This document shows positions 36,001 through 48,497 of a stretch of DNA of 64,000 bases, one piece after another (position 1 is the first letter of the stretch; the number at the start of each line of letters is the position of its first letter). The position numbers and the translations under genes were made by a program. The notes below the pieces were generated by a model. It ran no database searches. It had not been told where the DNA came from and was given only the letters and a program-made list of their open reading frames with translations. This stretch comes from Riptortus pedestris (Eukaryota > Arthropoda > Insecta > Hemiptera > Alydidae): NCBI GenBank assembly GCA_019009955.1, contig CM032228.1:1614501-1678500 (forward strand), in the 5' to 3' direction.

Positions 36001-37940
36001 TGCCCAGTGATGCATTGCTCAGGTACCCATTCGGGCACAGTGATGCATTCCCCCAGTTACCCAATTCGTGCCCATGATGGATTGCTCAGGAGACCCATTC
36101 GGCCCAGTGACAGTGATGCATCCTCAGATACCCATTCGTGCCCAGTGATAACATTCCTCAGGTACCCATTCGGGCCCAGATGATGCATTGCTCAGCGTAC
36201 CCATTCGTGCCCAGTGATGGATTGCTCAGGGTACCCATTAGGGCCCAGTGGATGCAAATTCCTCAGGTACCGCAATCGTGCCAGTGATGGATTGCTCAGG
36301 TAACCCATTCGGGCCCAGTGATGCATTCCTCCAGGTACCCAATCGTGCCCAGTGATGCATTCCTCAAGTGTACCCATTCGGCCCCCAGTGAATCAATTCC
36401 TCAGGTACCCAATCGTACCCAGTGATGCATTGCTCAGGTACCCATTCGTGCCCAGTGATTGCATTGGATCAGGTACCCATTCGGGCTCAGTGATGCATTC
36501 CTCAGATACCCATTCGTGCCCAGTGATGCATTGCTCAGGTACCCATTCGGGCCCAGTGATGCATTGCTCAGGTACCCAATCGTACCCAGTGATGCATTGC
36601 TCAGGTACCCATTCGTGCCCAGTGATGCATTGATCAGGTACCCATTCGGGCCCAGTGATGCATTCCTCAGGTACCCAATCGTACCCAGTGATGCATTGCT
36701 CAGGTACCCATTCGGGCTCAGTGATGCATTCCACAGGTACCCAATCGTGCCCAGTGATGGATTGCTCAGGTACCCATTCGGGCCCAGTGATGCATTCCTC
36801 AGGTACCCATTCGTGCCCAGTGATGGATTGCACAGGTACCCATTCGGGCTCAGTGATGCATTCCTCAGGTACCCAATCGTGCCCAGTGATGGATTGCTCA
36901 GGTACCCATTCGGGCTCAGTGATGCATTCCTCAGGTACCCAATCGTGCCCAGTGATGCATTCCTCAAGTACCCATTCGGTCCCAGTGATGCATTCCTCAG
37001 GTACCCAATCGTACCCAGTGATGCATTGCTCAGGTACCCATTCGTGCCCAGTGATGCATTGATCAGGTACCCATTCGGGCTCAGTGATGCATTCCTCAGA
37101 TACCCATTCGTGCCCAGTGATGCATTGATCAGGTACCCATTCGGGCCCAGTGATGCATTGCTCAGGTACCCAAACGTCCCCAGTTCGGCATTGCTCAGGT
37201 ACCCAATCGTGCCCAGTGATGCATTGCTCAGGTACCCATTCGGGCACAGTGATGCATTCCTCAGGTACCCAATCGGGCCCAGTGATGCATTGCTCAGGTA
37301 CCCATACGGGCCCAGTGATGCATTGCACAGGTACCCAATCGTGCCCAGTGATGCATTGCTCAGGTAACCCATTCGGGCCCAGTGATGCATATCCTCAGGT
37401 ACCCATTCGTGCCCAGTTGATGGATTGGCCCAGGTACCCATTCGGGCTCAGTGATGCATTCTCCCCAGGTACCCAATCGTGCCCAGATGATGGAGGATTG
37501 CTCAGGTTACCCATTCGGGCCAGTGATGCATGCTCAGGTACCCAATCGGTGCCCAGTGATGGATTATGCTCACGTACCCAATCGGGCTCAGTGATGCATT
37601 GCTCAGGTACCCTATCGTGCCCCGTGATTGATTGCTCAGGGTCCCATTCGGGCCCAGTGATGCATTGCTCAGGTACCCATTCGGGCCCAGTGATGCATTG
37701 CTCAGGTACCCAATCGTACCCAGTGATGCATTGCTCAGGTTACCCATTCGTGCCTAGTTTGATGCAGTTGATCAGGTACCCAAAAAAGGGGGTGGGAATG
37801 AAGGGTGGTCTGGCCCAGTGATGCTGGGAATTAAACTCAGGTACCAGTTCGGGCCCGGTGATGCATTGCTGGGACCAGGTTCAAAAGCGTCCCATTCGTG
37901 CCCAGTGATGCATTCCTCAGGTACTCATTCGTGCCAGTCT
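33006..37940. repeat. 33-bp tandem array, about 149 copies
   Basis: Unit GGGCCCAGTGATGGATTGAT then CAGGTACCCATTC. Each unit carries up to three 6-bp palindromes (GGGCCC, TGATCA, GGTACC). The period is 11 codons, so peptide-like repeats such as GPSDGLIRYPF (plus) and NGYLINPSLGP (minus) stay open for hundreds of codons in several frames; they are artefacts. Variants (GATGC/GATGG, GATCAGG/GCTCAGG/CCTCAGG, TCGGG/TCGTG) recombine freely. From about 34.05 kb single-base insertions and deletions become frequent, breaking all frames. Confidence 0.97.
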
Positions 37941-38426
37941 AGCTTCGTTATGCTGGGGTTTATGCTCGGGAGTTGTGACCATTAATGGGTTAATTAGGCT
38001 GTGCTCTGGGGGTAGATTCTGGGGTGTAAAAAGTTTTCGGCCAACCAATATGACTTAAATCAAATATACTCATAAACGTTATTTTATTACCGTGATTCAT
38101 TTTGTAAATTGTTGAGTGCATCAACTTCAAGGGTGTCAATATTATTTTAAAAATATAATGATGTCAACCATAAATAAATATCTAATATGTTTTCGTCCAA
38201 GTCGTGTTCCTCCGTCGAAGCTAGGCGAAGTAATCGTGACGGAGGTCTATTTCACAGGTTGAGTTTCTTTGAAAAGCCTCTTTTATCTCTTGCACTAATG
38301 GCTTTCATTCGCCGGAAAAGGTTTTATTTCCAGGAAGCCAATCGACATAACGCTGAAATAATGGACATTTGTTATCAGGAATTCCGTAGAGCCCGCCTAC
38401 AGGCTGATATCTCCTGCGTAGGATGT
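37941..38426. other. Unassigned sequence
   Basis: No known element. An 85-codon plus-strand frame (38187-38444) has no recognisable domain and is not supported as a gene. A few GTTATGCTGGGG-like pieces near 37,950 foreshadow the next array. Confidence 0.4.
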
Positions 38427-39374
38427 GGGCCAGGCAACGAGTAGTTATGCTGGGGGTTATGCAAGGGGCTGTGCTGGGGATTATGGTAGGGGTTATGCTA
38501 GGGGCTGTGCTGGGTGTTATGCTAGGGGCTGGGCTGGGGGTTATGCTAGGGGCTCTGCTGGGGATTATGCTAGGGGTTATGCTGGGGGTTATACTAGGGG
38601 CTGTGCTGGGGATTATACTAGGGGTTATCCTGGGGGTTATACAGTAGGTTATCCAAGCGCTTATGACTATGTGTTAAGCTGGGGGTTATGCAGGGGTTAT
38701 GCTGGGGGCTATGCAAGGGGTTATGCTGGGGGTTATACTGGAGGTTATGCTAGGGTTATGCTAGGGGTTATGCTGGGGGTTATGCTAGGGGTTATACTGG
38801 AGGTTATGCTAGGGGTTATGCTAGGGGTTATGCTGGGGGTTATACTGGAGGTTATGCTAGGGGTTATGCTGGAGGTTATGCTAGGGGTTATACTGGTGGT
38901 TATAAACTAGGGCTGTGCTGGGGATATGCTAGGGGTTATGCATTAGAGTTACGCTGGGGGTTATGCAGGGGTTATGCTGGGGGCTATGCAAGGGGTTATG
39001 CTAGGGGTTATACTGGTGGTTATGCTAGGGGTTATGCTAGGGGTTATGCTGGGGGTTATGCTAGGGGTTATGCTGGAGGTTATGCTAGGGGTTATACTGG
39101 AGGTTATGCTAGGGGTTATACTGGAGGTTATGCTAGGGGCTGTGCTGGGGATTATGCTAGGGGTTATGCCTAGGAGTTACGCTGGGGGTTATGCAGGGGT
39201 TATGCTGGGGGCTATGCAAGGGGTTATGCTGGGGGTTATGCTAGGGGTTATACATTCGTGATACTTATGCTAGGGGTTATGCTAGGGGTAATGCTGGGGT
39301 TATACTGGGGGGGGGGGGGGGGGGAGGGGGGGGGGTTATGCTAGTGGGGTATGCTGGGGGGGAGGTTATGGCTA

Positions 39375-39405
<31 letters not shown>

Positions 39406-39605
39406 GGGGGGGGGGGGGGGGGGGGGGGGGTTATGGGGGGGGGGGACTGTGGGGAGTTATGCTGGATGGGGTATTGGGGGGGTGAGGGGTGACCGGGGAG
39501 GGGTGGGGGGGGTTATGCTGGGGGTTATGCTAGGGGTTATGCTGGAGGTTATGCTAGGGGTTATACTGGAGGTTATGCTAGGGGTTATACTGGAGGTTAT
39601 GGACA
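38427..39605. repeat. 12-bp G-rich tandem array with poly-G core
   Basis: Basic unit GGGGTTATGCTA / GGGGTTATGCTG with GGAGGTTATACT variants, about 1.18 kb. Nearly pure G-runs occupy about 39,309-39,335 and 39,377-39,445. The plus strand is G-quadruplex-prone; MLGV/MLEV-type frames are trivial consequences of a 4-codon period. Confidence 0.93.
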
Positions 39606-40960
39606 GTCTCCCTACTCGACAACCAATATGCATTATCAGCGGGGAAAAATAACAATGACAGGACTGTCTGTTAGTTTTGTTGATTAAAGGACTATTGAGT
39701 TATAGTATAGAGATAGGGCTGACTAGAGGCCGGAGCAAGTTGGGCCTCTAGTTGTAATTAGACGAAGAGTTGTATGGAGCCATTGGCAACTAACTAAGAT
39801 GTGCCTTCATTGGCCTGATGAAGAAGGAAGGTTATTAGAAAGGGCGGGGGCGCGACTGATAGGGTTAACAATGATTAAACTCGGCTGTTCTCTATCAGTA
39901 GTGACGTCACCCTCGCCACAGAACTAGGCAAACTCCTACCTCGCTGCATTACCTTCCCCCCTACCTCCAAGCTCTAACCTCTTTGCCGAGGGCCCTCCTA
40001 CCTTTACTCCGAAAGCTGCTCACTAACCTAACAATGTAAACACAATTACAAGCTTGAATAGATCCAAGGCAATCTAAATTACTTCTTGGATTGAAATCAG
40101 AGCAAATGGGTATAGTTTCAGGATTTGGGTGAAGTGTAGTTTAGTCCCACCCGTACGCCATCTTGCATCGTCACCGACCGCCACCTTGCTTTATTAAAAG
40201 TTGCTTATTCATTCATTTCATTTCTACAGTTTTTTCTAATGTTTTCATTACTTCGCTTCCCCGGACTGTTCAGTATTCGGAAGCTAACCAATAATAATGG
40301 GTCTTTTACTGGCCCTGTCGTGTTGCCTCTCACATTCATCCGGCGGGCTGAGTATTATTGAGAACCATTCTCCAGTACTCGCTTCACTCAATATTTATAT
40401 CTTAACTAATAAAGTAGAATTGTTCGGAGCAACTGCTCAAGGTTTGCCAAATAGAGAAGTGTCTTGGAGACGGCTTGACTCGTCATCGTTTTGCTGTGGC
40501 ACACCAAGTAGCTATCCAATTATCAGTGTGGGGGGTTGATAAATGTCTGACTTGGATGCCCGTTAAATTAACAATCATATTAAATACAGATAATCATAGT
40601 TATATTTATGAATGGGAAGCAAGGTGTTGTAAGGAGACGTAAATGGATTGGGCCAATAACCTCAAGGTTAATTGGCCTCGATAAGATGAATATCGCAGAG
40701 AGTTGCTGTGTATTGTCCATTCAATAATTGAAAAGTCATAAATATGCATAATTGGGAATATGAATGGCGGCGGGTATTATTAATGGGCTTCTGCTCGGCC
40801 GATTATTCAGGCGAGTCAGCTTACTACTAGCTCTGCCATATTGAATAGATCAGCAGAAAGGTGTTCGCCGATCAGCTGTTGTGCTATACATTACCTCTTC
40901 ATGCACGATCGACCATCGTCTTATACATTGCCACGTCAAAATACTATAATACATACCATA
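39606..40960. other. Longest repeat-free stretch; no gene recognised
   Basis: About 1.35 kb with more balanced base composition and none of the families seen elsewhere. Contains a TGACGTCA element in GTGACGTCACC near 39,900. An 80-codon frame at 40297-40539 begins with a hydrophobic leader (MGLLLALSCCLSHSSGG) but has no recognised family and weak context; I do not call it. A candidate for single-copy DNA. Confidence 0.45.
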
Positions 40961-40980
40961 ATAGTACCATAATACGTGGA

Positions 40981-41005
40981 CACACACACACACTCTCTCT
41001 CTCTC

Positions 41006-41061
<56 letters not shown>

Positions 41062-41190
41062 TCTCTCTCGGAGCAGTTTTTTTATCCCTCGGCGCAGGAC
41101 TCTCTCTCTCTCTCCTTGAACATTCTCTCCCTCTCTCTCTCTGTCTCTCTCTCTCTCTCCCTCTCTCTCTCTTTTTCTCTCTCTACTTAT
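40981..41190. repeat. (CA)n/(CT)n microsatellite tract
   Basis: Short (AC)n, then long (CT)n interrupted by T-runs and a few unique bases (GGAGCAGTTTTTTTATCCCT). Confidence 0.95.
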
Positions 41191-41254
41191 CAGGAGAGAG
41201 AAATGAGTTATAGTTGTGTTCATGTCGCAATTCCGTAAAATGTCTTCATATGCT

Positions 41255-41515
41255 CAGTTATACACTAAAGTGGGAGTCTACAATTTTAAAGGGCAAAAAG
41301 ACTTAACCCAACTCAACGAAAGTCCGTATGTAATTTACTATTAACACCACCCTGATAATAAGCTATATTAAAATTTCTAGTTACGAACAGGAGGAGGAGG
41401 GGGGCTATGAGGGGCGCGTGAATTTAAAAATAGCTCTATTTCGTTTCCTATTGGTTTCTTAGCAAACGTGAACATAACAAATCTCGTTTATTATGATATT
41501 TAAAGCATCATTTAT
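41255..41515 (-). mobile_element. Old family B unit, inverted
   Basis: ACTAAAGTGGGAGTCTACAA, TTATAAGCTATATTAAAATT-type landmarks (AAGCTATATTAAAATTTC) and TATTTCGTTTCCTATTGG in the order of inverted B copies, with more divergence. Confidence 0.65.
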
Positions 41516-41544
41516 TCAATTTAATTATTTATGTGCGTCCTCTT

Positions 41545-41755
41545 TATGCTACTATAGCTAACTGGGACGTGTTATCTACAGGTTCTCACCATTTTCTATC
41601 CAGAGTGGGACTAATGAATTCATTTAATGAGCCCGTCACTAAATAAATTCCTATTGCCTTGGGAGGGAATCGAACTCGTCACTCTAGGTTTGTCAGGTGA
41701 GATTAAAAGCTAGGCGTTAGCTCACACGGCCAACCTGAGCCGCCTGAAGCAACAT
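41545..41755 (-). mobile_element. tRNA-derived SINE
   Basis: On the minus strand the head reads CTCAGGTTGGCCGTGTGAGC then TAACGCC (A-box-like), a loop, then GAGTTCGATTCCCTCCC (B box, 10 of 11 to GGTTCGANTCC). The body follows: AATGGGACTCATTA-type sequence, then GTAGATAACACGTCCCAGTT. The body segment CTGTAGATAAC...GTCCCA is the same sequence as one unit of the 43-bp array at 55330-56560. SINEs are Pol III transcripts moved by LINE machinery; the partner LINE is not identified. Confidence 0.75.
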
Positions 41756-41994
41756 TTGTTATATGCACTTGTTGTTTTAATGTACTATGAATGTAATATG
41801 TTGATTTGCTATAATGTATTAAATATGAAGAACTATTCTCTGGAAAATGGGCCCTCGTATGTAAAATGTAATTAAGGGCTGAATAGGGAACTGGACAATA
41901 GTTGTTCTGTTTCAATGGAGATATACATATCGGTGGAATATAAAGGAAAATTCCACATAGTTGGTGGGAATCATTTTAGAAATAAGACAACAAG
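41756..41994. other. Unassigned AT-rich sequence before the 119-bp array
   Basis: Nothing recognised. Confidence 0.4.
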
Positions 41995-44900
41995 CAATGC
42001 ATTATGTCGGTTCAAATCGCTTGTATTGTGCTAACAGCACCTTCTCGATCTGCTCGTCACATACAACAATGACTCCATTTCACTCTCTCGGAGACTGTGG
42101 CACTTCCCACAAATATGGTCCTTCGGCATGAATACACGCTTGTATTGTGCTAACAGCACCTTCTCGATCTGCTCGTCACATACAACAATGACTCCATTTC
42201 ACTCTCTCGGAGGCTGTGGCACTTCCCACAAATATGGTCCTTCGGTACGTCTACACGCTTGTATTGTGCTAACAGCACCTTCTCGATCTGCTCGTCACAT
42301 ACAACAAATGACTCCATTTCAGTCTCTCGGAGCTGTGGCACTTCCCACAAATATTGGTCCTTCGGCATGGCTACACGCTTGCCAAATAGAGAATTGTGCT
42401 AACAGCACCTTCTCGAATCTGCTCGTCACATACAACAATGACTCCATTTCACTCGGGGGCTCTCGGAGGCGGTGCACTTCCCACAACTATGGTCCTTGGG
42501 ATTGTATACACGCTTGTATTGTGCTAACAGCACCTTCTCGATCTGCTCGTCACATACAACAATGACTCCATTTCACTCTCTCGGAGGCTGTGGCACTTTC
42601 CACAAATATGGTCCTTCGGCATGGCTACACGCTTGTATTGTGCTAACAGTACCTTCTCGATCTGCTCGTCACATACAACAATGACTCCTTTTCACTCTCT
42701 CGGAGGCTGTGGCACTTCCCACAAATATGGTCCTTCGCATGAATACACGCTGCTGTATTGTGCTAACAGTACCTTCTCGATCTGCTCGTCACATACAACA
42801 ATGACTCCATTTTCACTCTCTCGGAGGCTGTGGCACTTCCCACAAATATGGTCCTTCGGCCATGAATACACGCTTTATTCAGTGCTAACAGTACCTTCTC
42901 GATCTGCTCGTCACATATTGCAACAATGACTTCATTCACTCTCTCGGAGGCTGTGCACATCCCACAATATGGTCCTTCGGCATGAATACACGCTTGTATT
43001 ATTGTGCTAACAGCACCTTCTCGATCTGCTCGTCACAAACAACAATGACTCCATTTCACATCTCTCGGAGGCTGTGGCACTTCCCACAAACATGGTCCTT
43101 CGGCATGAATACACGCTTGTATTGTGCTAACAGCACCTTCTCGATCTGCTCGTCACATACAACAATGACTCCCATTTCACTCTCTCGGAGGCTGTGGCAC
43201 TTCCCACAAATATGGTCCTCTCGGTAATGGCTACACGCTTGTATGTGCTAACAGCACCTTCTCGATCTGCTACGTCACAAACAACAATGAGTTCCATTTC
43301 ACTCTCTCGGAGGCTGTGGCACTTCCCACAAATATGGTCCTTCGGTATGGCTACACGCTTGTATTGTGCTAAACAGCACCTTCTCGATCTGCTCGTCACA
43401 TACAACAATGACTCCATTTCACTCTCTCGGAGGCTGTGGCACTTCCCACAAATATGGTCCTTCGGTATGGCTAAAACGCTTGTATTGTGCTAACAGCACC
43501 TCTCGATCTGCTCGTCACATATTACAATGACTCCATTTCACTCTCTCGGAGGCTGTGGCACTTCCCACAAATATGGTCCTTCGGTATGGCTACACGCTTG
43601 TATAGTGCTAACAAGCACCTTCTCGATCTGCTCATCACAAACAACAATTGACTCCATTTCACTCTCTTGGAGGCTGTGCACTTCCCACATAAATATGGTC
43701 CTTCGGTATGGCTACACGCTTGTATTGTGCTAACAGCAACCTTCCTCGATCTGCTCGTCACATACAACAATGACTCCATTTCACTCTCTCGGAGGCTGTG
43801 GCACTTCCCAGAGAATATGGTCCATCGGTATGACTACACGCTTGTATTGTGCTAACAGCACCTTCTCGATCTGCTCGTCACATACAACAATGACTCCATT
43901 TCACTCTCTCGGAGGCTGTGGCACTTCCCACCAAATATGTGTCCTCGGCATGAATACACGCTTGTATTGTGCTAACAGCACCTTCCTCGATCTGCTCGTC
44001 ACAAACAACAATGACTTCATTTCACTCTCGGAGGCTGTTCACTTCCACAAATATGGTCCATTCGTTATGGCTACACGCTTGTAATTGTTGCTAACAGCAC
44101 CTTCTCGATCTGCTCGTCACAAACAACAATGAACTCCATTTCATCGAAATCTGTGGCAGACTCCACCACTATTGCACCTTCACAAATATGGTCCTTCGGC
44201 ATGAATAAAATATGGTCCTTCGGTATGGCTACACGCTTGTATTGTGCTAACAGCACCTTCTCGATCTGCTCGTCAATACAATAATGACTCCATTTCACTT
44301 TCTCGAAGGCTGCACTTCCCACAAATATGGGCTACAATGCTAACAGCACCTTCTCGATCTGTTTCACAAATAGATGGCTAACAACAATGATCTGATCTAA
44401 AATACAACACGCTTGCTCACCTTTCTCGTCTGCTCGTCACAATAACAAAGGCTGTGGCACTTCCCACAAAAATATGCACCTTCGGTATGACTGCTACCAC
44501 ATATTGACATCGTCCAAACAACAATGACTCCTATCACTCTCTCGAATGTGTGGCACTTCCACAAATATAAAGCTGCCGATCTCCTCGTAGGCACTTCCCA
44601 CAAATATGGTCCTTCGGCATGAATACACTACTGATAACGAGTCTAACAGCACCTTTCTCGATCTGCTCGTCACAAACAACAATGACTCCATTTTCAGTCT
44701 CTCGAGGAGCGGGTTGCAATCTTGTATTGTGCTAACACCACCTTCTCGATCTGCTCGTCAGCGCTACAACAATGAACTCCATTTCACTCTCTCGGAGCAC
44801 TTCCCTCAAATATGGTCCTCGGTAACGTCTACACATTCAAACAATCGCACTTCCCACAAATATGGTCCTTCCGGTACGTCTACACTCTTACCTTCCGAAT

Positions 44901-46632
44901 GCTCGTCACATACAACAATGTCTCTCGGCTTGTATTGTGCTAACAGCCACCTTCCGATCTGCCGGCACATACGAACAATGACCCATTTCACTCTCCTCGG
45001 AGGCTGTGGCACTCCCACAAAATATGTCCTTCGGCATACACGCTTGTATTGTGCTAACAGCACCTTCTCGATCTGCTCGTCACAAACAACAATGACTCCA
45101 TTTCACTCTCTCGGAGGCTGTGGCACTTCCCACAAATATGGTCCTTCGGTATGGCTACACGCTTGTATTGTGCTAACAGCACCTTCTCGATCTGCTCGTC
45201 ACAAACAACAATGACTCCATTTCACTCTCTCGGAGGCTGTGGCACTTCCCACAAATATGGTCCTTCGGTATGGCTACACGCTTGTATTGTGCTAACAGCA
45301 CCTTCTCGATCTGCTCGTCACAAACAACAATGACTCCATTTCACTCTCTCGGAGGCTGTGGCACTTCCCACAAATATGGTCCTTCGGTATGGCTACACGC
45401 TTGTATTGTGCTAACAGCACCTTCTCGATCTGCTCGTCACATACAACAATGACTCCATTTCAGTCTCTCGGAGGCTGTGGCACTTCCCACAAATATGGTC
45501 CTTCGGTATGGCTACACGCTTGTATTGTGCTAACAGCACCTTCTCGATCTGCTCGTCACATACAACAATGACTCCATTTCACTCTCTCGGAGGCTGTGGC
45601 ACTTCCCACAAATATGGTCCTTCGGTATGGCTACACGCTTGTATTGTGCTAACAGCACCTTCTCGATCTGCTCGTCACATACAACAATGACTCCATTTCA
45701 CTCTCTCGGAGGCTGTGGCACTTCCCACAAATATGGTCCTTCGGTATGGCTACACGCTTGTATTGTGCTAACAGCACCTTCTCGATCTGCTCGTCACATA
45801 CAACAATGACTCCATTTCACTCTCTCGGAGGCTGTGGCACTTCCCACAAATATGGTCCTTCGGCATGGCTACACGCTTGTATTGTGCTAACAGCACCTTC
45901 TCGATCTGCTCGTCACATACAACAATGACTCCATTTCACTCTCTCGGTGGCACTTCCCACAAATATGGTCCTCGGCATGGTCTCTCGAAGGCTGTGGCAC
46001 TTCCCACAAATATGGTCCTTCGGTATGGCTACACGCTTGTATTGTGCTAACAGCACCTTCTCGATCTGCTCGTCACATACAACAATGACTCCATTTCACT
46101 CTCTCGGAGGCTGTGGCACTTCCCACAAATATGGTCCTTCGGCATGAATACACGCTTGTATTGTGCTAACAGCACCTTCTCGATCTGCTCGTCACAAACA
46201 ACAATGACTCCATTTCACTCTCTCGGAGGCTGTGGCACTTCCCACAAATATGGTCCTTCGGCATGAATACACGCTTGTATTGTGCTAACAGCACCTTCTC
46301 GATCTGCTCGTCACATACAACAATGACTCCATTTCACTCTCTCGGAGGCTGTGGCACTTCCCACAAATATGGTCCTTCGGTATGGCTACACGCTTGTATT
46401 GTGCTAACAGCACCTTCTCGATCTGCTCGTCACATACAACAATGACTCCATTTCACTCTCTCGGAGGCTGTGGCACTTCCCACAAATATGGTCCTTCGGC
46501 ATGAATACACGCTTGTATTGTGCTAACAGCACCTTCTCGATCTGCTCGTCACAAACAACAATGACTTCATTTCACTCTCTCGGAGGCTGTGGCACTTCCC
46601 ACAAATATGGTCCTTCGGTATGGCTACAGTCG
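41995..46632. repeat. 119-bp tandem array, about 39 copies
   Basis: Unit: CTTGTATTGTGCTAACAGCA, CCTTCTCGATCTGCTCGTCA, CATACAACAATGACTCCATT, TCACTCTCTCGGAGGCTGTG, GCACTTCCCACAAATATGGT, CCTTCGGTATGGCTACACG. Variants: CATACAAC/CAAACAAC and GGTATGGCTAC/GGCATGAATAC. Units at about 45,050-46,600 are near perfect with exact period 119. Units at 42.3-45.0 kb carry many single-base indels and rearranged fragments (worst 44.1-44.95 kb). Confidence 0.97.
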
Positions 46633-46689
46633 ATATTTAACCTTTTCATGCAGTTAGAGGCTGAAATGTGACGTCTACTTGGGGCATTA

Positions 46690-47000
46690 TAGCGTGTCAT
46701 ACTAACCTTTGTGAAATATGCTTAGATTACGCAATCCCTACGTGACCGACTTAAGTACTTTTTTTTGTCTGAATCACGAGTCAAGTGTAATAACTGCAAA
46801 GGTTTCTGACGGCTGTATTTCCATTCTGAGCCAGAGCAATGTGTTCCTTCAGCTGAGACTCCGGCCCGGGCATCAGCCGAAGCTACTCCTAAATAGCCCA
46901 AAGCTGATCAAGTATTGCCAAAATAAAAACTACGTCATACAGCGCTCACTAAGCAGATTTCCCAACTCGGGCACATTTTTGCATTTATTTCAAATCGGAA
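46690..47000 (-). mobile_element. Decayed family A 5' end plus unassigned sequence
   Basis: GAAATATGCTTAGATTACGC then CCTACGTGACCGAC (about 46,713-46,751) is an inverted A 5' end. The rest, to 47,000, is unassigned. Confidence 0.5.
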
Positions 47001-47004
47001 ATGT

Positions 47005-47290
47005 TCGATGAGAATAATATTTGGAATTTAAGGCTTCTAATAAAGTGTTTCATAATATAACAGCTTATTGTTAATGGGGCATGAGTAGGAGTGGGCGCTG
47101 ATTGAATTCTGAAAACTATAAATCTCGTTATATACTTTTTTCACTATTTTGGTTAAAACCGAAATATTTGCATTTTTTAGTTTTTGGCCTTTAGTAATGG
47201 CCCACTCCTGTTGACGTCATATCAACAATAAGCTGTTATATCATGAACCACTTCATTTGAAGCTTCAATATTTGGAATAGCTTCGTAGCC
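47005..47290. mobile_element. Family A2 internal segment as an inverted repeat
   Basis: Left arm about 47,018-47,100 (TAACAGCTTATTGTTAATGG, ATGAGTAGGAGTGGGC). Right arm about 47,190-47,282 holds the inverted counterpart (CCACTCCTGTTGACGTCATA, AACAATAAGCTGTTATATCA). Arms about 80-90 bp, diverged. Confidence 0.65.
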
Positions 47291-47442
47291 CCTTTTACAC
47301 TGTTTAATGTGGGTGATATTTGTTCAAACAAGGTAATATTTATTTTTGCGAGTGCCTTCGAAGAATTGCAAATATCTGCCCTGTAATTTTTTAGCTAGGT
47401 AGTCAGGTATGGGCAAATAAATAACTAGCTTTATAATAAAAG

Positions 47443-48021
47443 TCCGTCACGCAGGGGCTGCGTAAACTAATTAGATTTCCCACGTGAAGTTATACAATAG
47501 AGAAATCTCCATAGGAGAGCCGAACGGTTACGGCAAAGAGCCGAACTAGCTTTTCGCGGGAAATTCAAAAATCCGGTATCGGCCCAAATTTCATAAAAAT
47601 TCAAATATCTTGGTTAATATTCAAGATAGGGAATAAATGTATATAAGAATATTTATAGTAAATTTAATTTGCAATAAGATTCATTCTGTACAATTTTTTC
47701 ATCCGACGTACAGTAACGGAGATATGTCGATTTTTCGAAAATCCTTCTCTCTAAACCCCCCTCCCACTGGTCCGATTTCAGCCGTTAACAAACTTGATCT
47801 TTCTTTTTACATTAAACGACTAAATATCGAGTTTGGTAACGATCAAACAAAAATTGCGACCGCTAGAGCTGTAACAGACAAATATATATATACAGTTTTG
47901 AACGGACCTCATTTTCGTCATCTCCTGGGTAGGATCGATGGACATTTGAAGAAAAATTTCGAAAATCGCATCATGAGTACAACCTCAATAGCTGATTTCC
48001 CTTAAGGGAAATCTGCTAAAA
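47443..48021 (+). mobile_element. Family A element, short internal form
   Basis: GTCCGTCACGCAGGGGCTGC to the terminal palindrome and TGCTAAAA, with only a short TATATATATA at 47,883 where other copies have long (AT)n. About 580 bp. Confidence 0.87.
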
Positions 48022-48204
48022 TAAATAATTGACTCATTCTCGTAGCACTGTTATAATTTTGCCTGAGCTGTGATGCCTGGTAATCTGGCCGAGACACGAA
48101 GCTACTTCAAAATGTCTGCATCAGCTTAACGACCCTTCCTTGTAGATACTCACCACCCTTCAGTCTAGCCTTGCCATTTATTAACAAGAACCTTCAGAAT
48201 AAAG

Positions 48205-48430
<226 letters not shown>

Positions 48431-48497
48431 TTATCGTGAAAGTTCGAGAAAAAAATCAATGTAGAGACAGACGTTACAATTTTATATATATATACTA
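48431..48497 (+). mobile_element. Family B 3' tail fragment
   Basis: ATCGTGAAAGTTCGAGAAAA then CAATGTAGAGACAGACGTTA, ending in the typical ATTTTATATATATATACTAGC. Confidence 0.7.

Noticed and set aside
32975..37821. Long repetitive proteins (GPSDGLIRYPF / NGYLINPSLGP types) on both strands
   Set aside because: Explained by the 33-bp, 11-codon period; frames overlap on both strands and break wherever indels occur.
38187..38444. 85-codon ORF before the G-rich array
   Set aside because: No domain, runs into the array, and length is within chance expectation.
38423..39652. Hydrophobic MLGVMLGV repeat protein
   Set aside because: A 12-bp repeat gives a 4-codon cycle; surrounding G-runs and indels make it meaningless.
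40297..40539. Small secreted protein with hydrophobic leader
   Set aside because: Only 80 codons, no recognisable family, no splice or poly-A context that I can defend; kept as a note within the unassigned region.
41995..46632. Zinc-finger gene family in the 119-bp array (CGKC motif)
   Set aside because: Frame rotates with each unit, stops occur every few units, and only one CxxC pair exists.
46718..47011. 97-codon ORF after the 119-bp array
   Set aside because: Overlaps an inverted family A end on its 5' side and has no protein similarity.
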